In this document: in pieces, positions 1-11,286 of the stretch | How the letters are laid out: every line of letters begins with the position of its first letter | How positions within the stretch are numbered: position 1 is the first letter of the stretch | Assembly (NCBI GenBank): GCA_029817715.1 | Contig: JARUPY010000602.1 | Location: 1,381,501-1,445,500, forward strand | Source: Melastoma dodecandrum | Lineage: Eukaryota; Streptophyta; Magnoliopsida; Myrtales; Melastomataceae | Length of the DNA: 64,000 bases | Reading direction: 5' to 3' | Notes under the pieces: generated by a model | What the model saw: only the letters and a program-made list of their open reading frames with translations | What the model was told of the DNA's origin: nothing | The model's database searches: none | Made by a program: the position numbers and the translations under genes

Positions 1-47
1 CTCTTGTTTTTCTGTTTCCTCATTTTCTAATTGGTTGCAATGTGCAG

Positions 48-84
48 TGATGACAGTGGAGGCAGCGATGATGAGCAACCCTAG
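48..84 (+). CDS. Terminal exon of an unidentified gene (partial)
   Basis: The first 47 bases look like the end of an intron: a long pyrimidine-rich tract, a branch-point-like ctaatt and a final TGCAG. The following 37 bases read, in one frame, an acidic tail DDSGGSDDEQP and then TAG at 82-84. The acidic, Ser/Gly-rich end is typical of many nuclear or RNA-binding proteins but does not identify one. The rest of the gene lies before the window. The presumed 3' UTR runs to about 740, where AATAAA occurs near 727. The exon call rests on the splice consensus and on how natural the tail looks; the product is unknown. Confidence 0.5.
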
Positions 85-1716
85 TGGCTGAAGGGTTGGT
101 TCAACGAAGCGTCTGGTTTATCTATTGTTTTCTGCTCGAAAAGGCATGGTAATTATCCCATTATCCAAGTACTGATACTGAGGCATTTTGCGTCACGGCT
201 TTGATGGGAAGTGAAAAATGCGGCGGCAGAAGCCAGCGGTGGATAAATAAGTTATTGTGGGATGGCTGTGTTTGTGGTCTCTGGCGACAGGTAGACAAGA
301 TAGATGTGGCCCCATTGTGGGGATCATATAATCACTTTTGGATAATTATAGGAAGGAGACTGCAAAGATGTTCATGATTTTATGGGGGTAGAATTTTGCA
401 GTTTTGGTTGTTGCAGCACCCCACAAGTTTTGGGCAGTGAGGATGTTCTCTGCCATGGGCTATTTTGGTGTCTCTTTGTGCTGTCCCTGACTGACTGACT
501 CCATGATTTGATTCCTGGTTTTCCTCGTTGGAGGTCTTCTTGGTGTCATTAGCTCTCTGCTATGCCATCCCCCACAGATGCTTGGATTATCAGATTGACA
601 TAGGTTGTGGGCCAATATGGGGTTTTGTCCCTTTCCTTGCGACCTTAAAGGCTGTGCAAGAAGGGGAAAGTCATCTCTCTATCCTTAAATGCCACCTTTT
701 GATCAATGTTTCTTTTCCTAAATGCAAATAAAATGTCGATCATGAGGAAGAAATTAATGTTCAAGGATATAAGATTAGGCTTCGTACTTGCATGTACATC
801 CAAGCTTTGTTATTTTCGCCGGCCCCATCTTTTTCTTGCCGTCACACCGCTTCTCGTGTTGTTTCGTCCTTGCGTGTGGTTTCTTGTGCATATTGGAGGT
901 ACGTTCTTACAACTCCAGTTTGTTTTACTTTTTGGTTAACTAACTCCCCTCGGACATCTTCATCTCGCCACGTGTAAATAACTGACGTAATGAAATCTCT
1001 ATTATCCAAAAAAAGAAAGGCCCCACCACTAAGCATGCTTTTCTAAGAGGATATAGAGGAATATGATCCGACAAAGAGATCTGATGAGGTCACCACAGAC
1101 CACCACCACCATCTCCTTTCCATAGTGGATAAATGAAGTCCAAAACCCACAACACTCTTTCGAACTAAAAAACAAGCAAATCCTCAGAGCCCATGTTTTT
1201 TTTTTTTTTAACTTTGTTATCCAATCAGTGGAGTTTGACTTGACCAACAACCAAGAGAAGATTCAAATCCAAAACACCTCTCCTCCTCCTCCTCCTCCTC
1301 CTCCTCAAACCAGACCTACATACACCTTTTTACTTTCCTTTTATTATTATTATTACCGGGGATTTCGAGTGGAGTTTAGATTCAGAATCTTGTTTATATA
1401 ACAAAAAGTAGTGTTATAGCATTAGCTCTAGTAAATGACTAATGATGATGGTGTGTTAGGTCTAAAAGTGAATGATTCCATATGAACTCCCCTCCCCACG
1501 TCCATCCACGTGTCTTGTTGAACCGTGTGGACTACCATCACCAACCCTTTTCATTCCCCAAACTCATTTTCGACATTGCCTGTTTGTCCCTGCCCTAACA
1601 ATTAACACGCATGATATTTTACTTAGAGCAAGCATTTATGGTATGGGGTCACTATAAAAATAAACAATTGAATAGACATAATATATTGTAATTCAAATGC
1701 GTCCAAAGCCCCCCAT
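85..1716. other. Probable 3' UTR, then intergenic DNA
   Basis: About 85-740 is T/G-rich and fits a 3' UTR ending near an AATAAA signal at 727. From 740 to 1716 I see no convincing gene. The stretch holds a (CTC)n run near 1276-1306, a poly-T run near 1200 and AT-rich sequence. Confidence 0.4.
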
Positions 1717-1718
1717 TT

Positions 1719-1729
1719 TATATATAAAA
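1719..1729 (+). promoter_or_regulatory. TATA box of the small-ORF transcript
   Basis: TATATATAAAA is followed by about 110 bases of CT-rich sequence resembling a plant 5' leader and then the ATG at 1841. The spacing suits transcription starting near 1750. Confidence 0.45.
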
Positions 1730-1840
1730 TGACCATCAGACAAACTCCTAGCAATCCACTCCCACACATCCTCTTTGTCACATCCCTTGTTTTCTCTCCT
1801 TATTTCTCCTTGGTGTTCGAGAGAACAAGGGAATTCAATC

Positions 1841-1927
1841 ATGTCTGCCGTCACAGCTCCGATGGCCCTACCTCAGACGAACAGGGAGTCGCCGTCCTGG
1901 CGGCAGAGACGCCGCCTGAAGAGATGA
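1841..1927 (+). CDS. Possible 28-residue basic micropeptide
   Basis: The first ATG after the TATA box at 1719 opens a 28-codon frame ending in TGA at 1925. The peptide begins MSAVTAPMALPQTNRESP and ends in a strongly basic tail, WRQRRRLKR. The next 250 bases look like a 3' UTR: T/G-rich, with AATAAAAAATAAAA near 2176-2190. The promoter-leader-ORF-poly(A) order is what a small plant gene looks like. I do not recognise the peptide, and no intron is needed. It could instead be a conserved upstream ORF or a non-coding transcript. A longer frame (1729-1977) overlaps it, but that frame starts inside the TATA region and is less likely. Confidence 0.35.
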   Translation: MSAVTAPMALPQTNRESPSWRQRRRLKR

Positions 1928-1929
1928 CA

Positions 1930-3900
1930 ACAAGGTGGTCGTTCCTCTGGAGACGGAGAGGTTCTGAGTTTGTGTGAATTTCATAATCCTCTCTATCTCT
2001 CTCTCTTCTCTAGGCAAGTCTCAATGCTTGGCTTATTCCTGTGATCTTTCTTTTCTGTAATTTCGCCTGGGGGGGGTCGGGTCTTCGTGCGTGTTGGGGT
2101 CGGCGTACTTCAATGTTTCATGCGTCGTGTTTTAGTTTCGGGTCAGCTTTTGGCTGACAAGGAACAAAATTCGTTGAATAAAAAATAAAAACACTTTCTG
2201 CAGAAACATCTGTGATGTGTGTTTTTCTTTGGAGTGTATGGGTTGTTATCATCATTATTGTTATTATCCTTGATTCATGTTGGGATTAAGATCATGGCTG
2301 TATGAGTAGATTCAGATGATGAGGTTGGCAACTGGGGCATGACTTTTGTTTTAAAATCACCAGCAAGTTGGATGGGTGCTTGTGATCAAAGGCCCCCAGG
2401 GAGGAGGGGTCATGTGATTAACAAGTAACAATGTGAAGGGTATCATTATTTGGAGATGATCAAACAAGTAGAAGGCCACACTGTGTCGGCTCCTTGTCGA
2501 CGAACATAGTCAAAAACTCAATCGTGCCTCGCCCTTTCGAAATTCTCATAAACCTCGGTTGCTCATGAACGTCGTGGTGGGGTTCCTAATGAAATAAAAA
2601 CTCAAGGGTTTCTGCAAACAGACGCCGGCCATTCTCTCGTTGGCTACACCGGCCGCATTTGCCCGTAATCTGATTGTACAGGGATTCTTGGATAAGGATC
2701 AATGCACTTTTTTAATTTTCATTTTTGGATGAAGCATCATCCCCATTGTTTCGCCTCTTATTCAAGTGGAAAAATGACATCCAAAGGAAAGATAAATGAA
2801 ACAAAAACTTAGCTATATCTTTTGTTGGTAACGTGACATTACTCTTTGGTCGTCTGGACAATTCCAAAATCACACTACCATAAACCATGTGGAATTATTC
2901 CATCTGTTGGCAATTGGCAATTAAATATAAATACCTTAAAAATATTTTTTTCTACATTTACTCAATTAGCGAACTCAACGAGGATGTAATAACTTGGTTG
3001 TGCAAAACCCAAGAAAGATTTCATATTAATTTGATGAAAGCAAATGTCCTTCTGGATTATGTACTTATGGAGATTCATTTCTCTTTTCATTAATGGGTTT
3101 GAAATAAGAAAAGAGAAGAAAGCAGAGATTTTGTTGCATAAGAACGTGGGGTTGTTCTCAATTTACGGCGGCTTGATATCGCTTAACTAAGGTATCGGGT
3201 TCGAGTATTGGGAATACAACTATTCTCATCCATGTGCACTATCCGAATCGAGTCTTGAGAATACAACTATTGCCATCCATGTGCGCTACCCGAATCGAGT
3301 CTGAATTAGTCGAGACGAAGTTCTGAATACCGGTTGTCTGCCCTTTGCTTGAGGAAACCCACTACTCAAAAAGGAATTTTGACCTGTGGGGGTATAATCT
3401 TAATCTAATCCAAGTTGGGGTAATTAACTACAAAGTTAATAATATTAGATGTCCATGATGTTGGCTTTCTTGTCATTGTAGTTTGTAGTGGATGTGGATC
3501 CCCTTCATGATCCATGAATCAAGGGCACTAATTATATATTAGTGTATAAAAACGTCCATCAAATTTCTTATTTTCATAATGAGAGATCCCTCCTTTCTTT
3601 TCCTGGCTTTAGCAATCAGCAGTGTGAAGTTGTTGTGCATAACCAAAAGGGAAAAAGGGATCCACAAATGGGCATGGCGGCCACAAATCACTAGACTCAA
3701 TTGTTTAAATGCCTTTGGTGTAAAAGTTGGATGAAAACATCTTTCCCCTCCCACATGATAAGCATTGACTCTAGTCATCAATGACGCGGATTCATTTTAG
3801 GCAGTCGAGCATCGTGTTCGAGTTCCACTTATGACTAAATGCGTCGAACTCGACATATATTATCTCAGCCATAAAGCAGATAGCTTTTTTAGCACATCTA
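1930..3900. other. Intergenic, no gene seen
   Basis: After the poly(A)-like signals near 2180 the sequence is AT-rich with no coding block I can support. At 3200-3300 there is an imperfect direct repeat of about 58 bases built around 'gaatacaactatt', 'catccatgtgc' and 'cgaatcgagtct'. Confidence 0.4.
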
Positions 3901-4339
3901 TCCTGGTCCTGGCCTAGTGCTCAGAAAAGTGAAAGCTGAAATCCAAATAGCTGGCCTTTTCTGTCAAATTATGCTATTGCAAAGGCGGCGAGTAACTCAA
4001 ATCGCACCCCATCGATCCCAGCCAAATCCCAGAAAGCACCATCTCGTGCGGCCAATTGTAGCAAAACTGCACACCAAAGCCCCAACAAGCCAAAACAGCT
4101 GAAAAGCCACAGCACGTACAAGGAAGCCTTACGAGGAACTTCACTAACCGCAACCACCGCTGCCTAGGTAATCTGAGCGACAGTTTTGAAAAGAATATTG
4201 GTTCTGAGATGGAAAACTGAGCACTGCAGCATCGAGGGAGAGGCCAACAGGGTGTCCTTCACTAAGGAAGAACGACTCCCAAGTTACCAGAAATGGAAAA
4301 CAGCAGTAATGTCTAAGCCATTAGGATTCATTATTAACC

Positions 4340-4640
4340 CACATTTCACTACCCACCCTAGATTAGTTCGAAAAAAAAGTTTGAGAAATACAATTTCAGT
4401 ATCCAAAACTTACAAATTACCGCCCCTAAAGTCGTTGTTTCAACTATCGAAGAAGTTACAATTTGAGAGAGCGATTTAGACAAAATTAAGTAAAGTTGTC
4501 GTTTCAAACGACTTTAGAAGACTTAGAAAATTTTTATCCCAAGGGAGGGTTCAGTAACGGATTAATGTCACTGCTTGAGATAGCGACTTGTCGTCTTAAA
4601 TAGTGACTTTCACTAAACACGAGGGCTGAAGTCACTCTCA
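4340..4640. repeat. Quasi-palindromic 'AAGTCGTT...' repeat block
   Basis: This block contains several units in which a gtcg-t-ttt(c)aaa core is followed by its near reverse complement. Examples are aagttgtcgtttcaaacgacttt near 4490 and tagcgacttgtcgtcttaaatagtgactt near 4580. Similar units occur near 10.3-10.6, 15.5-15.7, 16.7-16.9 and 27.5-28.1 kb. It looks like part of a non-autonomous transposon family, but I could not find its ends here. Confidence 0.5.
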
Positions 4641-4987
4641 AACAATGACTTCTTTAATAATGCAGGTTACAAACTTCAAATTCCTACTGGTCAGTTGTGC
4701 AACAAGAAGGAATTGATATGCATCGTGACTCAGACCGTACTTCATCAACAAAATACTCCTAACAGTAAGAAAATGGGAACTTATGTTCGATTTATTGCAG
4801 GCAAGTTTAGGCTTCGCACTGGTTTGGGTAAGATTAACCCACCTCCCCATCGAGTTCTAGGGACATCTCGTTCTCAAGAAAATAGGCCAAGTCATAGGTA
4901 TGCCAACCAAGTTAGATCACAATACCATTAACTCATCCAACCTTTATGTGCGCCGAATTTGCATATTAGTCAATCTAAGCAGAAGAC

Positions 4988-5452
4988 ATTTTTGTGGCTG
5001 TTTTGGTGGAACAGAACACTGACAAGTGACCTCAAAGCCAGGAGCATATCAGATGACAGGACATGCCCAATATGTGAATTACATTAGGAATATATCCTAC
5101 ACACACTATGGGACTGCCCTTTAGCCCAAGTTGTTGGAACTGTTTTGCCTCACCCAAGAGATTAGCTCACACTGCTATTCAGCCACACCAGGATTGTCTA
5201 AGGAACAACCTTAGCACATAACCAACCAAACAACATTCCTACTAACACATTCAATGGAATATCTTGTTCATGACACCTATGGAAGAAAGGGAACAAGATC
5301 CTTTTCGACAAGACAAGCAACGTCAGCAGGGAGGCTACATCGGTTTTCCTAGGGAGAGCTTCGGAACTGCAAGCTCTCCTAACTACAACGAAGAAACGGA
5401 ACGCAAAGCACTGTCAAAAGGATGGCCATGTCGACACATGAGACCCAATTAA
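4988..5452 (+). mobile_element. LINE (non-LTR retrotransposon) remnant
   Basis: One frame reads FLWLFWWNRTLTSDLKARS, then DDRTCPICELH, a stop, and EYILHTLWDCPLAQVV. This is the pattern of the zinc-binding reverse-transcriptase domain (zf-RVT) near the C-terminus of plant LINEs: Cys-x2-Cys, then His, Trp-Asp-Cys-Pro. A stop interrupts it near 5085 and a frameshift follows near 5140. Further on, WKKGNKILFD resembles the linker before the RNase H region of such elements. It is an old, inactive fragment with no visible ends. Confidence 0.6.
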
Positions 5453-6132
5453 CATACACCCTGAACACAGACACGACTATATGAGAGTACGACATCGATT
5501 GCGTTAGGGGCTTTAATCGGGGACAGGGGGGAGATTCGGTAGGAAGCTACGACAAGGAACGTCAACTGACTAACAGCCCACTTGCAACCGGTGAAAGAGA
5601 ATGTCAATCCCCAAGTGCCCTATTGTGGATGATTGTAGGTTGCGATTATGTAACTTCAGGAAAACCTTCATCTCCCATATCCCAAGAAGTAAAAATCACA
5701 TTGTATACAAAGATGGTATTGACTTGTCTCCTTTTGTTATCCTCTGGACGATGTTATTGACTTGTTACATGGAGATTTGCCATGATATATCAATGCCTGT
5801 ACTTGAACTTTTAATATACTAATCTATCACCTCGATGCAAAACTTCTTGTCCAAAACATCAAAAGCACAAGTGGGAACAATTCTATCCTAAGCAGGAAAC
5901 TTGAATATGTTACACAAAAATTGCCTGACAGCTATCCTCCGCAGTGAATCATAAGTTACAGATAATGAGGCACTGCCCTACTGTCCCATCAAATAATTTC
6001 AGAAGCAACACAAGGAGGCGTAACATTGACAAGGACATGGCTGAGATAAGTTGGACTCATATATCATCGACTTCAACTTCTGTTTGAAGAAAGCGAGCAG
6101 AGACCGTCGATCCTCCAAAAGGTGGCTTTGTG

Positions 6133-9100
6133 TCAACAGAGGGAACACATGCTTCTACCACGAACTGAATCTCGGTCTTCAAAGCCCCAGATGAAATATC
6201 TCAGGGCCAGGTGCTCAGAGGCATATGTCATGAATGAAGCCAACACTATGCCACCTCCAACCATCAAACCTAGCCTGCAGGAACAACTTCCTTATTCATC
6301 AGAACATTCAAACAACAGAAGTTCAAGTAAAACAAAGTGAACATAGTCCAAATTGCAATTATTGTAAACGAAAACGGCCATCCTAGTACACAAATCACTT
6401 GTTGACCATCAAAAGTCACAGATATTATTAGCATCAGAAGATAATAACTGTATAGCAAGGAGTAACTTAAATGTAATATCTCAGAGGAAGGAAGAAATGA
6501 AGACAACCGATCAATTCTCTAATGTAATTTACCTTGCAAAAAGAGCAGTAATCCCGAAAAAGCATGGCAATGCAGGAGCAACAATGGCCAAAACTGCCAT
6601 CCCCAGCCAGTAAAACCATGAAGAAAGGTCAAAATTTAAATTGTGTCGCTGATGACCTGCACAAAAGAAGTCATCAGTACAGCGTAGGACATATCTTGGC
6701 ACATCAGTGCAAAAGGCTCCAATCGACAGGAAAGAAGAAAAACCTTTTCCAGAATCATATTCTGAGGATTCACGGGAAGAGTTGGCTCCAAGTTGAATTG
6801 CTGCCGCCCTTCCTATTTTGTATACCACAGCAAGATAACCTCTAAATAGTGCATAAAATATGGTAAAGGTCCACTCGTACATCAGGAACAAGCCACTCCA
6901 TGGTCTGACTTGCCGCGGTATGATCACAATTGCTATCAAGAAAGCCACACATGCAGCCACAAAGCATACAACTATGGACAAGCCGCCCAAGTATCCAGGA
7001 ACCTTCATGTGTGCACCGTTTGGAAACTGCTTACAATAGAAAGCTTTAATAAATCAGGAATAGATCGATTACAACCATGAACAAATAGGCTACACTCGGA
7101 CAAACAGATATCCGTTAAATCTTTCAGCTAAACAGCATACTAACCTGCTGGTTAAAATTCGCCACAGATGATGCAGAAACATTACTGTAAGCATACGTTC
7201 CACTGCATCTGATTTTGTACAACAGGTGTCTCAACTGACCCCACAATGAACTTGGGGAAATTGAACTACAGTCACGGGTCTGCACCAGCAGAAATTATCT
7301 AAAGCACGGGATAAGGAAGCAAATTCCTCAAAATAACCAAGCTGAAAGGATTTTGCAAATAAGGAGGAATTTAATTACCGGCAGATGTGATTTGTTGAAC
7401 CCCAAGAGCACAATGCAGATGGGTAGAATAAAGAGGAACTTGACAAGAAAATTGGTTTTAGGATTGGTTCCCCCGCCAGTTCCAGGGAGGGCATCATCGA
7501 GTTGATCCCTCACCGTCTGCAACACAAGCAAAGAGATATCAAGACAATTATCCAAACAGATTGATGCCATGAAGGAAGAAATTCAAAAATCAGCTCTATC
7601 TGCAGCAGAAACTTTACCTGCCACACATCTACAGGCTTCAAAAGCCAAGACGTCCACCAGTCCCATGGCTTCAAGGGACCAAGTGTATAGTGAATAACAC
7701 GGAGTTCATTTTCATTAACCATCCACTGCACATGCATAATAAATGGTGAAACATCATCCCAGAAAAAAGGTTAAGCACCAAAATACTCTGATGCAAATTA
7801 ATGCTATGGCAAAGCTGATTGCTACACCAGCATAACCCATAAAATGCATTTTGCGGACCAGGGGGTGGGAGGCGTAGGGTCAGATCAAGCACCATTCTGG
7901 TTGACAAATAAAGTTACAACAAAACTAAAGTCGCAAATGACTCATTTAAAAGGTAGAGGTTCACATATTGCCACGACAAGTATCATCAGAAGATCTTATA
8001 TTCAATTCAAGAGGTGAAAGTCTAACTTCACCACAAAAATAAAGAGTCCATTTGACAATTCTTGAAGACCACCACACCGACGACTATTTTTCCTTTTCAT
8101 CAAATTCATCAAAGGACTATGTCCATTATCACTGTTCAATCAAGGCAAAAGGGGCCCGAGAGAGAGAGAGAGAGAGAGAGAATATTTGAAGAGAAAAGAA
8201 AATTATGTGATCATAATTAAAATACCTTATTTGCCAACATGTACAGACCAACGTCAGCATTATAGAGAGTAGAAAGCCGTTCCATCTCGCGTACAGGCCG
8301 AGACTGGAGCACCTCTGGAGAAACATCTGGCTCAAAGATGTGTGCGTTGGCGAATCCAGTGTAGTATGAATTCAGAAATCCTTGGTCACCTGATTTAAAA
8401 GAAAAGATAAATTGGTTAACCTACCAATTAAATAAATACTTGAATAACTTCCCAACAAATTACAAGTAAGCCTAACAATTATTCTCTTGCTATGTCATCT
8501 TTTCAGATTCTAAACACCATGCTCAGGGGTTTTAACTAAAAAGCTGACTTCCTTGGGACAATGTACAGAATGAAAACTAAGAAAACTTTAAGTAGCTAGA
8601 TTCGTCCAGAATAAAACTTTGGTTCAGTCAAAAATTCAATCTCATTCTCAGTCCAGTTGAATGATTTCACAAGATATTATTTAGTTCTACTGATAAACAC
8701 TATCCCTGGTGTGTAATGCCAGCTTCGAGAAAACGCTAACACATTCTGAGGCACAACTATTGAAATATGTTCGAGAAAACCCCATACGCAACACCCTTGA
8801 TAGATGGAAAATTACCTCCTGTGTAGGATTCCAATGAGTTCACCTTACTCATCATGTCTTTGAAAACTTTCTCAGAAGGTTCCACCACCATGACCCCAGA
8901 GTTAAGCCTTTCAGAGTGCTTCAAGTTGGCACAGAATTTACCACATTTGAAAAGGTCTTCAATACTCTTGACAACAATGGTATCAGCATCTAAGTATACA
9001 ACTGCGCACAACACGTACAATTATGTCCACAAATGATATAGCATCATTATTGGAGACAGTCCAGGAAAATGTCAGAAAAGTCAAGCTATTTAACAGGCCA

Positions 9101-10023
9101 CCGGAAATTTTTCAGCTCCTGATGCAAAGGGGCATTCAAAGCTCCATTGAAAACATAACTATGTAAAGGAATCGAATACAGATTCACCTGAAAGATCACT
9201 GATAACACATAAATTCCTAATTACCTTTTTTGTAGTTAGTTAGGTTAAAGATCTTCAACTTGGTATAGACCCCCCAGAACCTAGTTGGCCGCACTCGGTT
9301 AGGATTTGCCAGTAAGCTAATCTTCTCCACTATCCATCCGTCAGCCTGCATCAGCATTAGTCTATTTACAAACCAGCTTCCCGGTAAACGTACAAACTTT
9401 GAAAACTTGAAATCACAACAAGGCAAGAACAAGGGAAAGGAAAACAACATATGGAACCCTCCTAAATTATCCCGTATTGCAACCATGAAAAAAATCACCA
9501 ACTTTACCTACTTATGAAAAGAAAACTTTACCCACCACCCAACCACAGTTTCCAAAACGATTCCTTTCCTATATTCTGCCCAAGAAACTACGCTCAATTA
9601 CCTCAAGACTAATACAACCCCGGAATTACGCATACAACAGAAACACTAACACAGCAAAAGGCCACCACTTTGATCATCACAACCGCCCAGAACCCATAAC
9701 CATCTGGCATAAAGAACAACTGCTTGGGTCACTCAATCCAAGAAGACCTGAAGAAGATCCTTGGCGTAATCGGAGACGCCATCCGACACAAGGACGACCA
9801 GGTCCTTGGTCGTCCCGGTGTCCCTGATCGATTTCCCCAACACCCTGACCCCGAGCAAGAACTCGTCGCCGTACAACAGGGTGACGTAGGCCTCTTGTGA
9901 CCCTCCGCTCGCCGATTCCACCGGTAAAGACGACGACAGCAACAGCAGCAGCGGCAGGAACATGTAAACACCGATCTTCCCGGCGAGGGAGAAGGATAAT
10001 TTGGGGTTTGGGGAGGAAGGCAT
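6133..10023 (-). CDS. IPUT1: GT8 inositol phosphorylceramide glucuronosyltransferase (IPUT1/PGSIP6 type)
   Basis: Ten exons: 10023-9748, 9345-9225, 9001-8816, 8389-8226, 7725-7618, 7516-7379, 7279-7145, 7026-6744, 6656-6533 and 6274-6133. Every junction is GT-AG and in phase, giving 558 residues; the Arabidopsis protein is of similar length. The N-terminus has a membrane anchor (about 18-35), followed by the GT8 opening AYVTLLYGDEFLLGVRVLGK. The DxD metal/nucleotide site VYLDADT lies near residues 135-140. FWGVYTKLKIF, LKHSERLNSGVMVVEPSE and HYTLGPLKPWDWW are family signatures. Four or five membrane spans follow in the C-terminal third. The family transfers glucuronic acid from UDP-GlcA to inositol phosphorylceramide in the Golgi, the first sugar of plant GIPC sphingolipids. 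The gene appears intact. Function is inferred from close family resemblance. Confidence 0.93.
8157..8182. repeat. (AG)n microsatellite in an intron
   Basis: An uninterrupted GA/AG dinucleotide run lies in the intron between exons 4 and 5 of the GT8 gene. Confidence 0.9.
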
Positions 10024-11286
10024 CGTGGGACGGGCTGAGGAGGGGAATCTGAATGGATACGAGATCGGGCCGGTTGGCTTGTCTCCTCCTTCCTTTTATT
10101 GGGGAGGGGGTGGAGGAATTTGTACTTTGACCGTTGATAAGACGCCCCGCCGCCGGCTAACAACCTTCCGATTACTTTCGACCAGTCCGATGTTTCTTAT
10201 TTCTCGAGAAGTGTTTTGTTCGTAAACAAAGTTATTCTAAATAATTTCGATCATCAGTGTACCGAGTTTCGAAATCCGTTGATTAATATATTAAATTCAA
10301 TCTTAAAAATATCGACTTTAATATAAAAAAAGAGTTAAGTTCGATTTCAACTTTCTCAAAACGAATCGAATTTATAACGCGAACATAAAATCGTATTATA
10401 AAGATCGATTTTATTGGACTTGGTAAAAACAAGCCGTAGATTCATTGAAGACGGTATTTGTAAAGCCGACTTCGCTAATGCTTTTAAGAAGTCAGTCTTA
10501 TAAAAGCCGATTTCAGTCCGACACCCGACTTTCTAGAGTCCGCCTAAAGAAGTTGGCCTTTGTGACATTTACAACATGTACTTCCTTAAGGCAGTAAGAG
10601 GGTCGGCCTTAATAAAACTGACTCCCTTAGTTCGGAAACAAATAAGAAACTAAGCTACTGATATCCCACCAATAATGCATAATTCATCATTAAATCTAAT
10701 TAATTTTTTCTAAGTGCATTATAGTCATGGCCCAGGACCACAAACTCAGCTTTTATAGGTCTTATAGCATGTTTCCGTGACATGTGAAATCATCCTCTAT
10801 AAAGTCACAATTTATGACCGAGTTTTTGTAAGAAATTGCAAGTGTTGCGGTCTAGGAGTGCGTTTTTATGGTTGCGGTCTATATGGCAATATTTTGGAAA
10901 CAAAACCGTAATCTCTTATAAAATTATCGACATTTTCATACAAATCTTATGATTGTGCGAATAAACCCTGTGAAAAAATCATGAGAACAAAGCCGACCTT
11001 AAGTTAACTCCCTCCTCATTCAAATTCATAGATGATTATATTAGTTTTGACAAAAAAATGCGAAATAGATGATTATCATTCAAGTTTGGAAGCTAAACTT
11101 GTTTTTCAAAACCTATTCTGGATAGGCTCAGTCTTCATTTCGGTGTATTGCATTAAATCACTATCTATGTGGAAAAAAGAGAGTAATTTACTTACCCAGT
11201 GGTTGCTGAAGTATTATATTTATATCTTCTTGCCCTTAACTGGCAATGTTGTTCGTTTTCAATTAACATTTTTTAAGTTTTTACAG
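10024..11286. other. GT8 gene promoter side, then repeat-derived DNA
   Basis: From 10024 to about 10230 is the upstream flank of the GT8 gene. About 10260-10650 is repeat-like, with variants of gccgacttc, aagtcagtctt and aagttggcctttgt that match modules in the 15.4-15.8 kb element. About 10820-10960 has two copies of a 'ttgcggtcta' unit. From about 11030 an open frame leads into the CHR20-like exon at 11287, but it lacks family resemblance and ends in a pyrimidine-rich acceptor, so it is probably intron or unrelated flank. Confidence 0.45.

Noticed and set aside
3969..4157. Minus-strand hydrophobic 62-codon frame
   Set aside because: Looks membrane-like but is isolated, short and next to repeat debris.
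11032..11286. Extension of the first CHR20-like exon upstream in the same frame
   Set aside because: The extension lacks resemblance to the ADD region and ends in a pyrimidine-rich tract with ACAG, so it is intron or flank.
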